Assembly: GCF_963678635.1 (NCBI RefSeq)
Contig: NC_087070.1
Location: 16,063,840 to 16,127,839, forward strand
Direction of reading: 5' to 3'
Length of the DNA: 64,000 bases
From: Symsagittifera roscoffensis
Taxonomy: Eukaryota; Xenacoelomorpha; Acoela; Convolutidae
Of this stretch, positions 30,501 through 41,734 are shown piece after piece (positions within the stretch are counted from its first letter, which is position 1; every line of letters starts with the position of its first letter). The notes beneath the pieces were generated by a model. The model was not told where the DNA came from. It did not search any database and saw nothing but the letters and a program-made list of their open reading frames with translations. Both the position numbers and the translations under genes were made by a program.

Positions 30501-33034
30501 CAACCCCACCTCCCCCCTAAATCCTCCCCTGACTGGAGACATAATTGCTGAAGTACAGTTAACTAATGACAAGATTTTTAATCCAAATGAAAAATGATCA
30601 AGATAGTTCTTTCATAGTAGAAGAGACGAGAAATTATTTTTGTGTCAGTCGAGGTTTATTTTAAGTTCATACAAGAATGCTACAAAAAACCATTAGACTT
30701 ACATCTTGAATGGTTAGTTTGATAGTAACAGAAGTATAAGTGTGATTATACTGAAAAATATTAGTAATCAAATTCATTTCATTAAAGATAATAGAAAGAG
30801 GGATTATACTGAAAGGTATAGTATACATATTTTTTTGTTACAGACTAACTTTCATCGTCCGGCTGTCCTGGTCTGAACATGGAGGTATCCATGGGAGCGC
30901 CGGAGATCATGTTGACGAAGGGGTTCTCGGTGTCACCGAAGTTGCGCAAGTATCCAGTCCAGAAGCCGGAGGCTGTGAGGAATGCCGGGCTGCTGGTGAT
31001 GACATCTTCATACTTGGAGAAGAGGTGGTCCCGCACTATTTGCTGAAATCGTCAATTTAAGTGATTACTATTTACTTTTTGGAACTTTCCTGTTTAGTTT
31101 GAGGCAAAAAAGTAGTTTTTTGTTTATTTAATTGTTTTTTATATAATGAGAAATTTTTTTGTTTTTTTAATTTGGTGCAATAATTTTTTCAGACCTATCT
31201 TTTCATTTTAGTTAATAAATTGCAGAGTAACAAGAGTTAGAAAAAAGAAAGCACAAAAAAATTTCAAAAGCTAATTACTTTTTGGCATGCAAAATCCTGC
31301 TTTTACGAAAAAAAGTTGTGTCTCTAGAAAATTCAAAAAACAATCGTAGAAATTGTATAGGTGTTGACAGGCTGCCTAATCTAACTAATTCCAACTTATT
31401 GTTCCGACCAGCACCTAGAGCTAGAAAAAGTATTTTGGCCAAGCATGTTTTTTCACATTAAACCAAGTCTCTCATTTTTGAAGCTTTTACTGTTGGATTC
31501 CAAAAAAGAAACAGAAAAAATTCACTTCAGTATCGAGAAAAACTGGTCAGAATTCTTGCGTTTCTCAGACCTATTTCCAGCATGCAATTAGATATAATGA
31601 ATTAAAGAGAGGTTAGTAAGGCTACCAAACTATGTTAAAGATATGCTCATCTAATTTGGAACTCGATTTGAATGCATTCTTATTCACCAAAACACGGCAA
31701 AAAGGCGAAAAATTTTTAAATAATTTGTGTGTGTGTGTGCAATTTTGTGTTTTTAATGCTCCGTGAGTAAAAGTGATTGAAAAATTCTGAGCTGCTTGCA
31801 CAGTGACCGGATACCTTTTACTCAAATCAAAGGCTTTTGATCAAAAGTCAATTTATTGTTTGTTTTTGCCATTAGAAGTTGATGATGTCATCAACACCTT
31901 AGTAATATTAGGACTTACGTCATCGCCGACATTGTCGAAGGTGACCAAAGTAGATCCCCCCTCAATTCCACAGGCAGTGACCGCCTTGTCCTGGCTCACT
32001 GGACCCAAGTCCTTCAAGAACTTGTAGCAGTGCTTCAGACCTGCAGAGAGAGAAAACTAGAGAGACGCGTTCCTATGATTGGGTATCTGTCCTTGGTTTT
32101 TCAAATCAGAATTCGAAATGTAAGAATTATCGAATGTTTTAATTTTTGGGCTTCTAGTTTTTGATGTTTCAAAGACAAAACGTTATTTTTACTTTCCTTA
32201 TACGGAAGTTTTATGTTTCATCTAAATTCGACCTAAATTGCTACCGTATAAGTAAAAATAACAATTCGAAATAATTATATAATTTTTTAATTTTATAATC
32301 TGTTTTTTTTTGTATATTTGTGCAGAAGCTCTAAAACAAAGAGAAACAAGAACTTGAACTATTGTATGATAAATTACCGTCATCTTAGTTTTCGCGTCCC
32401 AGTAAACGCAGTCAGAGTGTATGATTAACCAGAGACACTTACCTGGAATTTTCTCGAAGCCTCCGGTACATTCTGAAATAACAAATTTGAAACTAACATA
32501 TAGGGTAACTTATTGACGAAAAAATGATTGTAATTTTGAGGTTGTCTTACCTTCTGTACACGGCAGTTTTTCTTCACTCCTAAACACACAAAAAAGATCT
32601 TTGACTAATTCGATAACCGAAGTGATTTTTCGAATATCGGGCTTTTTTTCATGTCTGACGCAGCATTATAACATCAGCATTATAACATCATTATAACAGC
32701 ATTATTTGTGCTTTTTTTTACTGTAAAATGGTTAATTTGTCCTTGAAAAGTTCTAAAAAACAATCAGCTCCGTATTTTTGCCAATAATTGCCTGCAAAAA
32801 TGCAAAAAAATGCATTTTTGCAGGCAATTATTGGCAAAAAATACGGAGCTGATTGTTTTTTAGAACTTTTCAAGGACAAATTAACCATTTTACAGTAAAA
32901 AAAAAAGCACAAAACACAACCCCCCCCACCCAATGTTAAAAACTGATATCATCGGAAAATTCTCACCAAACAGCCCCGATGACTGCAAGAAGAACGACGA
33001 CACCCGCAGAGGTCCAGGCAAGTTGAAACTTCAT
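24530..33034 (-). CDS. Secreted C-type lectin-like protein, 7 exons, 279 aa
   Basis: Exons (each joined in phase with GT-AG introns): 33034-32967, 32579-32551, 32472-32443, 32040-31919, 31042-30850, 27352-27224, 24798-24530. Exon 1 encodes a signal peptide (MKFQLAW then a hydrophobic run). Two short cysteine-bearing exons (LPCTE, CTGGFEKIP) precede the lectin domain, which has HCYKF at its start, FWTGYL in place of the usual WIGL, a QPD sugar-site motif (GQPDDE), and GGEACV, DDFTC and WAVCM at its end. QPD is the galactose-type motif in this family; the usual WND is replaced by LDD, so calcium-dependent sugar binding is possible but uncertain. An 88-residue C-terminal tail with two more cysteines, rich in charged residues, has no recognised domain. 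Likely an extracellular recognition protein. ATG chosen because it begins the signal peptide; stop TAA at 24530. Confidence 0.88.
25277..25600 (+). repeat. hAT-like MITE in lectin intron 6
   Basis: It starts caggcagatctaagacc and ends ccctcccccataaatctgcccctg, so both family ends are present in inverted orientation. The interior has the shared gcgcgttctc and gaccctttgggtaggcaggggtcg segments. No ORF. Confidence 0.75.
27353..30849. other. Lectin intron 5
   Basis: AT-rich intron of 3.5 kb. It holds a decayed copy of the hairpin repeat near 27,620-27,690 and a MITE end at 30435-30532. Frames inside are short and show no domain. Confidence 0.6.
30435..30532 (+). repeat. MITE right-end fragment in lectin intron 5
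   Basis: It matches the right part of the local MITE family (gtcctttggatcggcaggggg ... cctcccccctaaatcctcccctg). The left part is absent. Confidence 0.65.
31043..31918. other. Lectin intron 4
   Basis: AT-rich intron of 0.9 kb, with a short GT microsatellite near 31,727-31,738. No gene seen. Confidence 0.6.
32708..32910. repeat. Near-perfect 203-bp palindrome in lectin intron 1
   Basis: The left arm runs from gtgctttttttt through ctgtaaaatggttaatttg to tttgcaggcaattattggc in inverted match with the right arm ending aaaaaagcac. Arms of about 98 bp differ only in homopolymer lengths and surround a few bases at the centre (near 32,808). The transcript would form a long hairpin. Flanking catcagcattataacatca motifs repeat just to the left. 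Confidence 0.95.
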
Positions 33035-33593
33035 GATCGAATAAACTCAATAAGCAGAGATGATGAAAATGGAGAACTGAATTCAAAGTTGATTTAAAAT
33101 GGTCTCTAATTTGAGATGAGAACTTTTTATTGTTTTTGCATCAATATATCTGCCAAAAAACATAATTACCAACGAGCTGTGACTTGTTTCATGAAGACAA
33201 AAAAGCTGCGAAAATTAGAATGCTCAACTGCTGAGTTTTGTTCGCACCAACTAGTTAAATTCTGAGCTCCCAAAATCAAGAGTATCATCCATTTAACTGA
33301 TTTTTTTCATTTTATGTATTTTCATTTTTTCGTTTTGACTGGCTTTGTCGACTTCAAGAGCCGAGGCTTCACAGTTTAACAAGGCGAAAATTGAACTGAA
33401 GTAGTTCGCTGCATTTTATTTCTAGCACCAGTTTTGAATCAGTCGATTTGACAATCTTTAGCATGAGCTGCATTGAAGCAGCTCTGTTTTTTGCTTCGTT
33501 TGAATATTAAAAAAGAGAATTTTTTAATTACGACTGAAAACAAAGAAAGCTAGCAGAAAAATGAAACTATGAATGTTCCGACAGACAATTAAA
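33035..33593 (-). other. Upstream region of the lectin gene
   Basis: Candidate promoter region. An A/T-rich motif (ccattttaaatc on the minus strand) lies about 65 bp before the ATG, but no clear TATA box or initiator is certain. No other gene seen. Confidence 0.35.
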
Positions 33594-33999
33594 GGAGGGC
33601 GGATCTAAAATTTTCCCGAAAGGAGAGGGACAACCTTAAAAACAAATCCAAAGTTTTGACCTTTTTCTAGGTCGACCAAATTGTTAAAACACCATAAAGA
33701 TCCTGTTTTGATAACTCTTTGCTGCAGACAAATTTTTGAAAAAAAAAAACATGCCAAAAAACCGTTTTTCGGAACTTTTTGAAAGGTTTTGGTTTTGACC
33801 AAAAAAAATTTTTTTTCGGCGCGCACACTTAGGCTCAAAATTAGTTTAAGATAGCGCCAAAGGCGCTTTTCGAAAAATTACAGGGTCGACCGGCCAAAAA
33901 TAGAAATTAAAATGTACCAAAAAGGGATACTTTGGGTGGTGAGGTGTCGAATTTCTGAGAAGGGGGCACTCGCACCCCGTCACTCCTCCAAAAGACTTC
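33594..33999 (+). repeat. hAT-like MITE, nearly full length
   Basis: It starts gagggcggatctaaaattttcc and ends gcaccccgtcactcctcc. The interior order matches the other copies: gaccaaattgttaaaacacc, core ctttgctgcagacaaatttttgaaa, cgcgcacactt, and a gatactttgggtggtgagg near the end. Confidence 0.75.
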
Positions 34000-34079
34000 C
34001 ATGTTTGGTGCTTTGTTTTTGATAAACTCCAAAGCCCACTAGCCAAATAATTTTCATAAAATCAGGCGGTACTAAGATA

Positions 34080-34441
34080 AACAGGAGCGAATATAGGATT
34101 TTCTCGAGGGGGGGGACCAAATTGATTTTCCGAGCAATCACAGAACACTATAAAAACCCAATTTTGACAAAACAATTTGTGCCGCAGGCAAATTTTTTGA
34201 AAAAGCAGGTCAAAATGCCGTTTTTTGGCACTTTTTGGGAAATTTTGAGCAAAAAAATTGCGTTTTTTCCGCGCGCGCTCCCCTTCATAATTGGTATTTA
34301 TTGGTGCCTAAAGCAGCTTTAGAAAAATTTTAGGATTGATCGGCTTAAAATGGATCCCATAAAAAACACCCAAATAATACCCTTTGGTTGGTGAGCGGGA
34401 AACATTTTTGAGACCCCCCTCCGTCCCCAAATCCGACCGTG
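34080..34441 (+). repeat. hAT-like MITE, nearly full length
   Basis: It starts caggagcgaatataggattttc and ends gtccccaaatccgaccgtg. It has the core tgtgccgcaggcaaattttttg and the ccgcgcgcgctcccc segment. About 80 bp from the previous copy and in the same orientation. Confidence 0.8.
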
Positions 34442-35330
34442 AAAATAGATAAGTGTTTTTGCTGAAGATCAGTTCAGTTTTTCAGTACAACGAAAAAACT
34501 GGTACAGGAGAAAAAACAATTATCTTTTTTGGGAAACTGAATTAAAAGTCTACTCTATACCCTATATTATGGTGTAAGGAAAAAGCATGGTGTTACGACA
34601 ATTTGGCCGAGCGATTGTTCTCATTATCTGCAACCTTGGAAATCAGATAATGTAAGTGGGTATAAAACACTGGAAGTTTTAGTTATCCATTTTAATCCGC
34701 GCGCTTTAATTATCCTTAATTGGCCAAAATAGTCCCAAAATCAAACCACCCTAACTTCATGAAAACAAAATCGCAGATAACCATAAGTGAATTTTCTTTT
34801 TCAATTTGATATCAAGACATTTATATCTTTAAGGTTGTAGAAAAAATCTGCCGAAAATTGCTACTAAGTTGAGATTTGTCTGGAGAAAAACACGAGAACA
34901 GAATGTTCGGTCATTATTTTTGAAACGCAAGATGACAATAATGAGGGCATCAATACGAAGCCCTTGAAACTTTTAACTGCCAAAAAAAACATCAAATTTT
35001 TTTATGCCACTAAATTTTGATAATTTATCAAGTGAGTTCTTGAATTTTGTTCGGTATACTTCTTTCCGCTTCTTTTGCAAGTCAAACACTAACAAAAGTT
35101 TTTGCCTAAGGAGAGGTCATCTTTATTGATTTTAATCAAAATTGGAGATAATTATGAGCAGTTTAGCGCTTAAAATATTAAGCACAGAAGCAAACTTTTA
35201 TCTTGCACGCAATTGACAATTCAGCGAATTTGTCTAATAAATAGTCTTGAAAGAATTTTATTTCTTATTCAAAGACTAGCTTGCGCAAAAAAGCCGGCCT
35301 TAAAACACAGACAACAAAAAAAAACAGACA
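34442..35330. other. Diverged dispersed-repeat sequence, no gene
   Basis: The stretch at about 34,700-34,950 (gcgcgctttaattatcc ... ctaacttcatgaaaac ... gagatttgtctgg) is a diverged part of the hairpin-repeat unit seen at 35,331 onward and again at about 59,155-59,330. No coding frame. Confidence 0.5.
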
Positions 35331-35970
35331 AGACTGCTCGTATCAGGGCGAAGCCCTGAATGTGCTGACTGCCTTTTAAGGTCTACAGAGCTGTAACATC
35401 TTGAAAAAGATAAATGTAATAAACATAAGAAGGAGTTTTTTAATTTGAGATTTTTTTGTGAAAATTCTTTCCCATAACTTTCGGAAAAATGATGATAAAA
35501 TATCCTTTCAAATTTAAGCCCAGGACAGCAATACCTTTCGAATGATGTCAAAACGTTTGGTCCAAAATGGCTTGATAAAAAGTCGAAATTTGTCTAGACA
35601 CAAAAAAAAATACCCCGAGCACAAATATTTTGTTACTTTCGCTACGAGAATCGGAACAAAAATATAACTTTTCGAGAAAAGTAAAATGAAAGATACTCTC
35701 CAAAAACTGAACAAATTAAACAAGAGTGATCGTATCGGGGCGAAACCCTGAATGTTTTGGCTGCCTTTTAAGGTCTATGGAGTAGTGATAACCTGAAGAA
35801 ACTAATTGAAAAAATGAAAAACTAAATTAGAGATTTTTTGTTAAAATCCTCCCCCCACACGCAAGTTTAAGTACAAAGTGATACGTTTTGCTCCTAGTAA
35901 AAAATCAATAATTACAAAAAAAACCAATTTGGGACAATTACTCAGACGGATTATTTTCCTGCTATAAGCA
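35331..35970 (+). repeat. Tandem hairpin repeat, unit about 390 bp
   Basis: Two units start with gctcgtatcagggcgaagccctgaatg (near 35,336) and gatcgtatcggggcgaaaccctgaatg (near 35,727), about 392 bp apart. Between them lie shared blocks: tttaagcccaggaca, tccaaaatggcttgataaaaa, ccccgagcacaaatattt, and gaacaaattaaacaag. The first unit contains a perfect 7-bp stem, tcagggc/gccctga, with loop gaa. Confidence 0.8.
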
Positions 35971-36069
35971 ACAGGATGTTTATTGTTTAAAAACTAGAGA
36001 AAGACAGAAATCAGTTAAGAAATTTATAAAACTCAGATTTGGTAAACTTTGCCTTATCTCCCGATTTTG

Positions 36070-36210
36070 CCTTATCTCAAATTTGTAGGCATTTGAACAT
36101 TTTGATTTTTCAGGGTTTTAAGGTTTTCTTAATTTCAAGTAAAATTTTTGCTAAAAACTGACCCAAAAAAAGATTTACGAAATGCATAAATTATGGTAAT
36201 TAAATGCAAG
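36070..36210 (-). repeat. Candidate 3' LTR start of the BEL/Pao element
   Basis: About 120 bp (tttaaggttttcttaatttcaagtaa ... gatttacgaaatgcataaa ... gctagtacgcg) matches 42966-43085 in the same orientation. The copy here directly follows the end of the integrase frame on the minus strand, as a 3' LTR start should. Only the first part of the repeat can be matched, so full LTR length is unknown. Confidence 0.45.
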
Positions 36211-37117
36211 CTAGTACGCGCTATCGTCTTCCGCCCCTAAGGGAGCGATAACTGGTGCAAGTTTTATGGTCGGTCGGGTGTACTCGCTGGCTGCCGATCT
36301 TACTACAGCGGATCGCGCTATGCCCTCGTTCCCATAATTCAACGACTTGACTCTAGCTAACGGGTGATGGCCTCTTGGACTATTGTCCTCAATCATCCAA
36401 ACGAGGTCTCTTGTGTTTAAGTGTGACTCTGGAAAAGAAAAAACATTTTTCTCATTTGTTCAGTGTTGGTACGTACTCACGGAGCTAACGAGTTCAGATG
36501 GCATTTGCATAAGATTGCGTTCGGGCGTAGCGCTTACGATGGTTGAAACTTTGCTCGATATCTAGAGGTTGAAAGCTACTTCCCCGGGGTTCAAATAAGA
36601 AGTGATTCGGCTTTAAGGCTTCAAAGTTGCTTGGACGGTTGTTTAGAGAATGCTCATCTATGCATAAGGTGGTTACGAGGACTTCTTTAGCGAGATTTTC
36701 CTGTTCCGAGAATCTCATGGAACACACTTTTTTCCACGATGAGGCGCACTGGGTGGATTAATTTCCAGATTCGGCCTTCATGAGCAAGCTGAACGTGCGC
36801 ATGTCGGTTCCAGTTCGCAATGCATGAAATCAGATCTTTGGCCGAGCTAACAAAATTCCTACCATAATCGGACCTGATAACGTAAGGCGGTCCTCGCCGA
36901 GCAATGAAGCGTTCTATGCCCATCACACAAGAATGCCTACTGACGAAGCAACTTCGAGATGAATGGCACGTTTCGTCATATACGTGAATAATAAGCCCCA
37001 AAGTTTCTCTGCGTTTCGTCGAAACTTTAAGTGGAAGGGATCGAAGTAATCGACTCCGCAGTTCGAGAATGGTGGTTGTCGGTAACCTAGGCACTCGAGC
37101 GGAAGATTAGCCATCAT
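36211..37117 (-). pseudogene. BEL/Pao integrase, frameshifted
   Basis: Frames at 37117-36923 and 37094-36687 overlap and together give the BEL/Pao integrase pattern: FSNCGVDYFDPF with the first catalytic Asp, TKRAIHLEVA, then ERFIARRG and RSDYGRNFV with the second Asp. The usual SDNG is changed to SDYG. A separate frame (36396-36211) carries the C-terminal part, NSPRGHHPLARV and EYTRPTIKLAP. At least three breaks separate the pieces, so the enzyme is inactive. Confidence 0.85.
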
Positions 37118-37588
37118 AGGCGTAATTACTTTAAATTTTCGTTTCTAACCTAACACGAAATGATGTTCAATTGAACGGAGGGTAGTACGGAGCCCCAATT
37201 CAACATAATTTGATTGTTCAACAGCACGCAGATATTCAACACTTTGGTGATGATTGCTTTTGCGAAAAAACGTTAGTAGCATTATTACGAGTAGACGTCG
37301 GCTATCTGAAATGATGGGACGCTTAAACTTGAAATTAACAGAGGCGATAAAGCGAATACGACCAGTGGAACGAACTAGACAACCGGGACCGCTAAACTGT
37401 AAGAGGCGAAAGAAGCTATTCGGCTAGACTTATTATTGGACTGTTTAGTGTGAAGTGCGTTGACTTCGACAGGGAAAGACCCTGACTGAGCCAGAACCAA
37501 TAGTTTGCGCTTCACTAATTCTAGCCCAGACGGATCGGTTATAGAACGAGTGTTGCGATTTTAACGGCGATGAGGTGATAATCTTAAC

Positions 37589-38041
37589 CTAAATGCGACG
37601 ATTTTTTGGAGCTTTGGAAAAAAATTTTCCAGACAAAAAGTGTACCAGTGAAGATCCTTTGAGTCGAATGCTCGTGATAACTTCTATGTCAGGTTTGAAA
37701 GGCCAATCACTAGTTTTCACAAAGACTGTACCTTCCACCCAACCACTTTCTTTCAGTGCCTCAGCAGTTATTCCGCGGGTATTGGTATCCACTGCAATAT
37801 CGCCACTGAACATATGTAACCATTCATCAATTGTGATGGTTTCGATAATTTCGGAAACCCAATTAGCCACAAAGACAGGTAACTGGCTCGTAGAACTCAA
37901 CCATTGCAGCACAGTTGTACTATCAGTCCACATGAATGGTTTTTTGATAGAGAATGTTAACGATTTCTCGAATTCAATTCTCAGACGACTCACCAGTAAG
38001 GCCGCTTGCAACACAAGCTTGGAAACTGAAAGAGTTTTCAT
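37589..38041 (-). pseudogene. BEL/Pao RNase H segment
   Basis: A 150-codon frame with the family pattern: LVLQAALLVSRL, MWTDSTTVLQWL (an RNase H acidic motif), PVFVANWVSEI and DTNTRGI. It is the longest intact piece of this element. The 0.5 kb between this frame and the integrase is broken. Confidence 0.85.
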
Positions 38042-38456
38042 CGGCGCTACTCTAGTTTTTTCAAAATTAAAAGCAATTTTGGCTTCATTTGTGACGAAGC
38101 AGCGACTGCGCAGGAAAGCAAAGGAAAAGAAGATCTGTCACGAAACATATGCAGTTCTATTTGATCAACCATGGTGTCAAAGTAACAGGGAGAAACTGTT
38201 TTTTGGCCAGTTATTGATAAACCAATATACCTTTCATGAAATTCTCCTGAAGCTCGCTCGACATTGGCCTATCCCACTTCTGGCCAGAAAAACGCCAAAC
38301 GTCCTTCTATAAAAGCCGGGCACAAACTGTGTACGGTGCGATTAAACCGATCGGGTCAAAACTTGACGAGACGCAGCTTAGTTTGGTGCGCTGCGCAACT
38401 TGTTTCGTTATAAATTTGTTGACGCAACGACTAACATTTCAGGTATCATTCCGCTG

Positions 38457-39513
38457 TCACCATTTAGAACTAGTTGTCGTGTCAACGCATAAATTGATTG
38501 CCTTTAAAGTACTAATTTTGCTGTTTTCCTGATTTAAATTTTCTGCTAAGTCTGGAAAATTGCTGACAAACTTGTTTAATATAAACTCTCCTAGGCAAAA
38601 CAAAATTTTGATCAATTTTAGCGCTGCCTTCGAATCGGCGATAGAACTTAAGAAGTCATTTATATAAAAATTATCTTGGACGGCAGAAGCATCAGCTGGA
38701 AATTTGTCGTAGTTATCTCTCGCGGTTTGCTGGGCGAAAAGTTTGCACAAGTGGCAAGTGGAGGAGTCTCGAGCTCCAAAAGCGTGCCTGGTGCACTGAA
38801 AAACTCCCACATCCCTTGTGGGATTCTCCCGCCATATGAAACGAAGATAATGTGGTACGATTGGCACTACACCAACTTGCACGAACATTCTTGCCACAGA
38901 TTTGAAGTGTCTGAACCGGAAGAGAACCCGTATTAAACTCTGTAGATCAGTGTCTGAACCGGAAGAGAACCCGTATTAAACTCTGCAGATCATGACCAAC
39001 CAACATTGAGTGATTCAAAGATTTTCCTTGACCTTTGATGCTCCATTTAGTAACAGTCTCGCCTTTTCACGCTTGTTGGGATTTATCACTGGTTGATTTG
39101 GTAAATAAAATTCTCGAACAGTGCGGCTTTCTGCGGACCAACAAGAACAACGTATCTTTTTTTCAGATTGTCCATGATGGTCTGACTACAGCGTTACTTC
39201 AAACTGACGTTTTTATCGAATACATTTTGAGTGATTTTAACTGCACGAGAGCGGAATAATACTTGTTGGGCAATTGCGTGTCGTTCTCAGCCCAGAGCAT
39301 ACCTACACAAAATTGCTCTCGGTCGTGATATGTCGACCATATTTGCACAGCTCGTGCAGCAGGTTTATCCGCAGCGGCGCCAGGATTTGTAAGCTGCGTA
39401 CGACTCAAGTTCATATCACTGCTTGACTCGATCGACCGAAAGTTATCCTCAACACAACACTTAAAACTACTTGAAAAAAGTCCCGTGGAAGCTGGTTGAT
39501 ACCCACTCAGCAC
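38457..39513 (-). pseudogene. BEL/Pao reverse transcriptase, inactive
   Basis: The frame at 39513-39199 gives the region between protease and reverse transcriptase (LSGYQPASTGLF, ALVQLKSL). The frame at 38897-38457 gives the polymerase core, with HYLRFIWREN, HAFGARDSS and the catalytic region NFYINDFLSS. The family motif is YVDD; here it reads YIND, so one catalytic Asp is lost. A 43-bp tandem duplication at 38907-38992 disrupts the frame between the two parts. Confidence 0.85.
38907..38992. repeat. 43-bp tandem duplication inside the dead RT
   Basis: gtgtctgaaccggaagagaa... occurs at 38907-38949 and again at 38950-38992 with a single difference (tgtag/tgcag). The length is not a multiple of three. 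Confidence 0.95.
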
Positions 39514-39518
39514 CCAAC

Positions 39519-39710
39519 CTATTGGAAGATAAACGGAGAAAGAGCGACTTGTGCTTTGCTTCCATTACACTCAAGTGGTTTAATGGCGTGAAAGCAGTCT
39601 TGTCCTAGAATCATTTCTTTCTCGGAATAATTGTAGACAGTTGGATCAACATTTTTAAGATGCAAGTAGAGTCGCTGAAGCGCAGGGACGTTCACAACAT
39701 ACTTTTCCAT
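39519..39710 (-). pseudogene. BEL/Pao protease-region fragment
   Basis: A 63-codon frame with LGQDCFHAIKPLE, matching the segment between protease and reverse transcriptase in BEL/Pao Pol. It lies in the expected order between gag and RT. The protease active site itself was not found and must lie in the broken sequence to the right. Confidence 0.6.
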
Positions 39711-40598
39711 GTTGATAGCTTCTTTGACAAAAAATTTTCGTGAACCGAGTAATTCTCAGATAGTGATTTTATTGTTATTTCGAACCGTTTTGTGGTAATT
39801 GTTTGCTGGCAATTTATTCCATTCACAGTCAGCTCTAGCGGTGATACAGACAACTGAAACTGATTGGCGACAAAAATGAAAGCCTAAAAACGCTGTGACA
39901 CAAACTTATGCAATTTGTGGGGATGGTATCCGACGAAACGCTTAATGTGAGAATTTGAAGTAGTCCTTTACATTTACATAAGACTTCATGTTAGTAGATT
40001 CGTGTACGTTATTGGTGTGCGCCGGCATCGAGTTTGATTTATTTTGACCCTTTTTTGTAGATTTTCCGGTAGAAAAAAATCGAAAGGTCAAGTTGCAGGC
40101 AGGAAAAAAACAATTTCTGTTCGACTTCAAAAGTAGCACGCCGCGTCTCTTCAAAAAATTTATAATCCAAATTCTTGCTGGCCTTTGTATAGCGCAGAAG
40201 GAGGCTATTGCGGTGTTTGCTGTTTTGGCAACGTTCATGTGTTGCTGTTTGAAGCTTAAATTTTCGTTGCCTTTATTAGATCGCCACGATGGCTTAAAGG
40301 CAACAACGATCTTCTTGTTTTGGGGATTTGAGGGCGCTCGTGGACTTCTCTTTTTTGCTCAACCACTCACTGAATTGTAGTAAAGTAGGCTGATACTTAT
40401 GTTTTTTGACAGTGTGCATCATCCAAGACTCCCTCACATTCGGTGGTAGTTTACAGAGAGCTGGTTTAACAATGATACACCTTTGAGATTGGCACAGTAA
40501 CTCAAGTACTTGAAAACAGCTACAAGGTTTGAAACAGTTAATGCAAAATTTATGATGCTTTCGTAGTTACACATAGCGGCAAAAAATTATTGATTTTT

Positions 40599-41676
40599 TT
40601 AAAGATGCGCACTAACTTCCGCCTGAGGTTGACTGCACTCTGCTTTCCGAGTGTTCAGTGCATCTTTGCACATCTTTATAGAGTAATCAAACTCACATGT
40701 AGCTGATTTAAAAATGCCTAACACGAGCGTTTTTAGATACGTCAGTTTAACGTCATCACGTGTAGCGGCCAACTCTAAAGTGCAAGAACACTGTCCAAAC
40801 CACTCATGCCATTGGAGGGGGTTACCATTATAATGCGAAAGTTTCAATTATGGTAGAGTGTTTTTTCGACTGTGGTTGTGTAGTTCAGCTAAGTCTCGAG
40901 TGGTAACCGTTTTGTCCTCAATTGGTTGTTCATATTGCGAAAAGGGAGCGTCGGATGACGGAACCGGAGGGACAGGTATTTGAATCGTAATTGAGTTGGG
41001 ATTTGTTTCACCAATCTTTCGATGAGTATAAAGAGTGGGGAAGTAGTTCGGGTTTTGAACGGAATATGATTGACCATGAGGGGTCACGATCAGAGCAACG
41101 TGGGGCTGAGATGCAAAAAGGACGTTTGATCCCGCTGACGGTACTGTCTGAGATAACAAAACTGGGTTCTCAGAGTAACTTTCTGCATCAAACGGATTGA
41201 GAGGGGTGTTAGACTGAAGCGACGGACGTTAAATGATGTTTCTGCTATTTGTTGCAGGTACGGCGGAACTATAAAACCATGTGGTGGGCGTGGTGTCACG
41301 GGTACTTACTTAAGCGGCGGTGACAGCAACTGACTGAAGAGATCCGACAGTGCAACAGGTGGTGATAGCTGAAATTTTTACAGCTAATGACGGTAGCATT
41401 GACATGTTTGGAGCTTCACTCGGTTCGAAAGCACTAGTTTTTGCGAACGGTTCGAATATCAGTACAGACAAGCTTTCTTCGGTGGTTTTGTTGTTTCAAG
41501 TCCGACGATCTTTTCTCAAGTTGGCTTCTCGCCATTAAGAAACTATTCAATTTCTCGGTACTATGGTGTGTGGTTTGTGGCCGGGAAAGAATGATTTTGG
41601 CCTTTTTGGAACAGGTTGAATCCATATGGGCACGGACAAGGAAACTGCGCCTCAAACAACCCCTGAGAGATGTCAC
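40599..41676 (-). pseudogene. BEL/Pao gag, broken
   Basis: The frame 40847-40599 has LSHYNGNPLQWHEW and DDVKLTYLKTLV, the hallmark of BEL/Pao Gag proteins. Frames at 41159-40848 and 41676-41434 hold the preceding part; the latter starts MTSLRGCLRRSF, like a Gag N-terminus. Frames shift between these pieces. No zinc knuckle was found. Confidence 0.75.
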
Positions 41677-41734
41677 CCGAGGTAATGAACAAACTCAGTT
41701 CCATGTTTCGAAAGAAGGGGTAGAAGAACCCTGA

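Noticed and set aside
32718-32933. 71-codon minus-strand frame
   Set aside because: It is a reading of the 203-bp palindrome and has no protein signature.
37593-38312. 239-codon plus-strand frame
   Set aside because: It is opposite the BEL/Pao RNase H frame on the minus strand, which shows clear family motifs; the plus frame has none.
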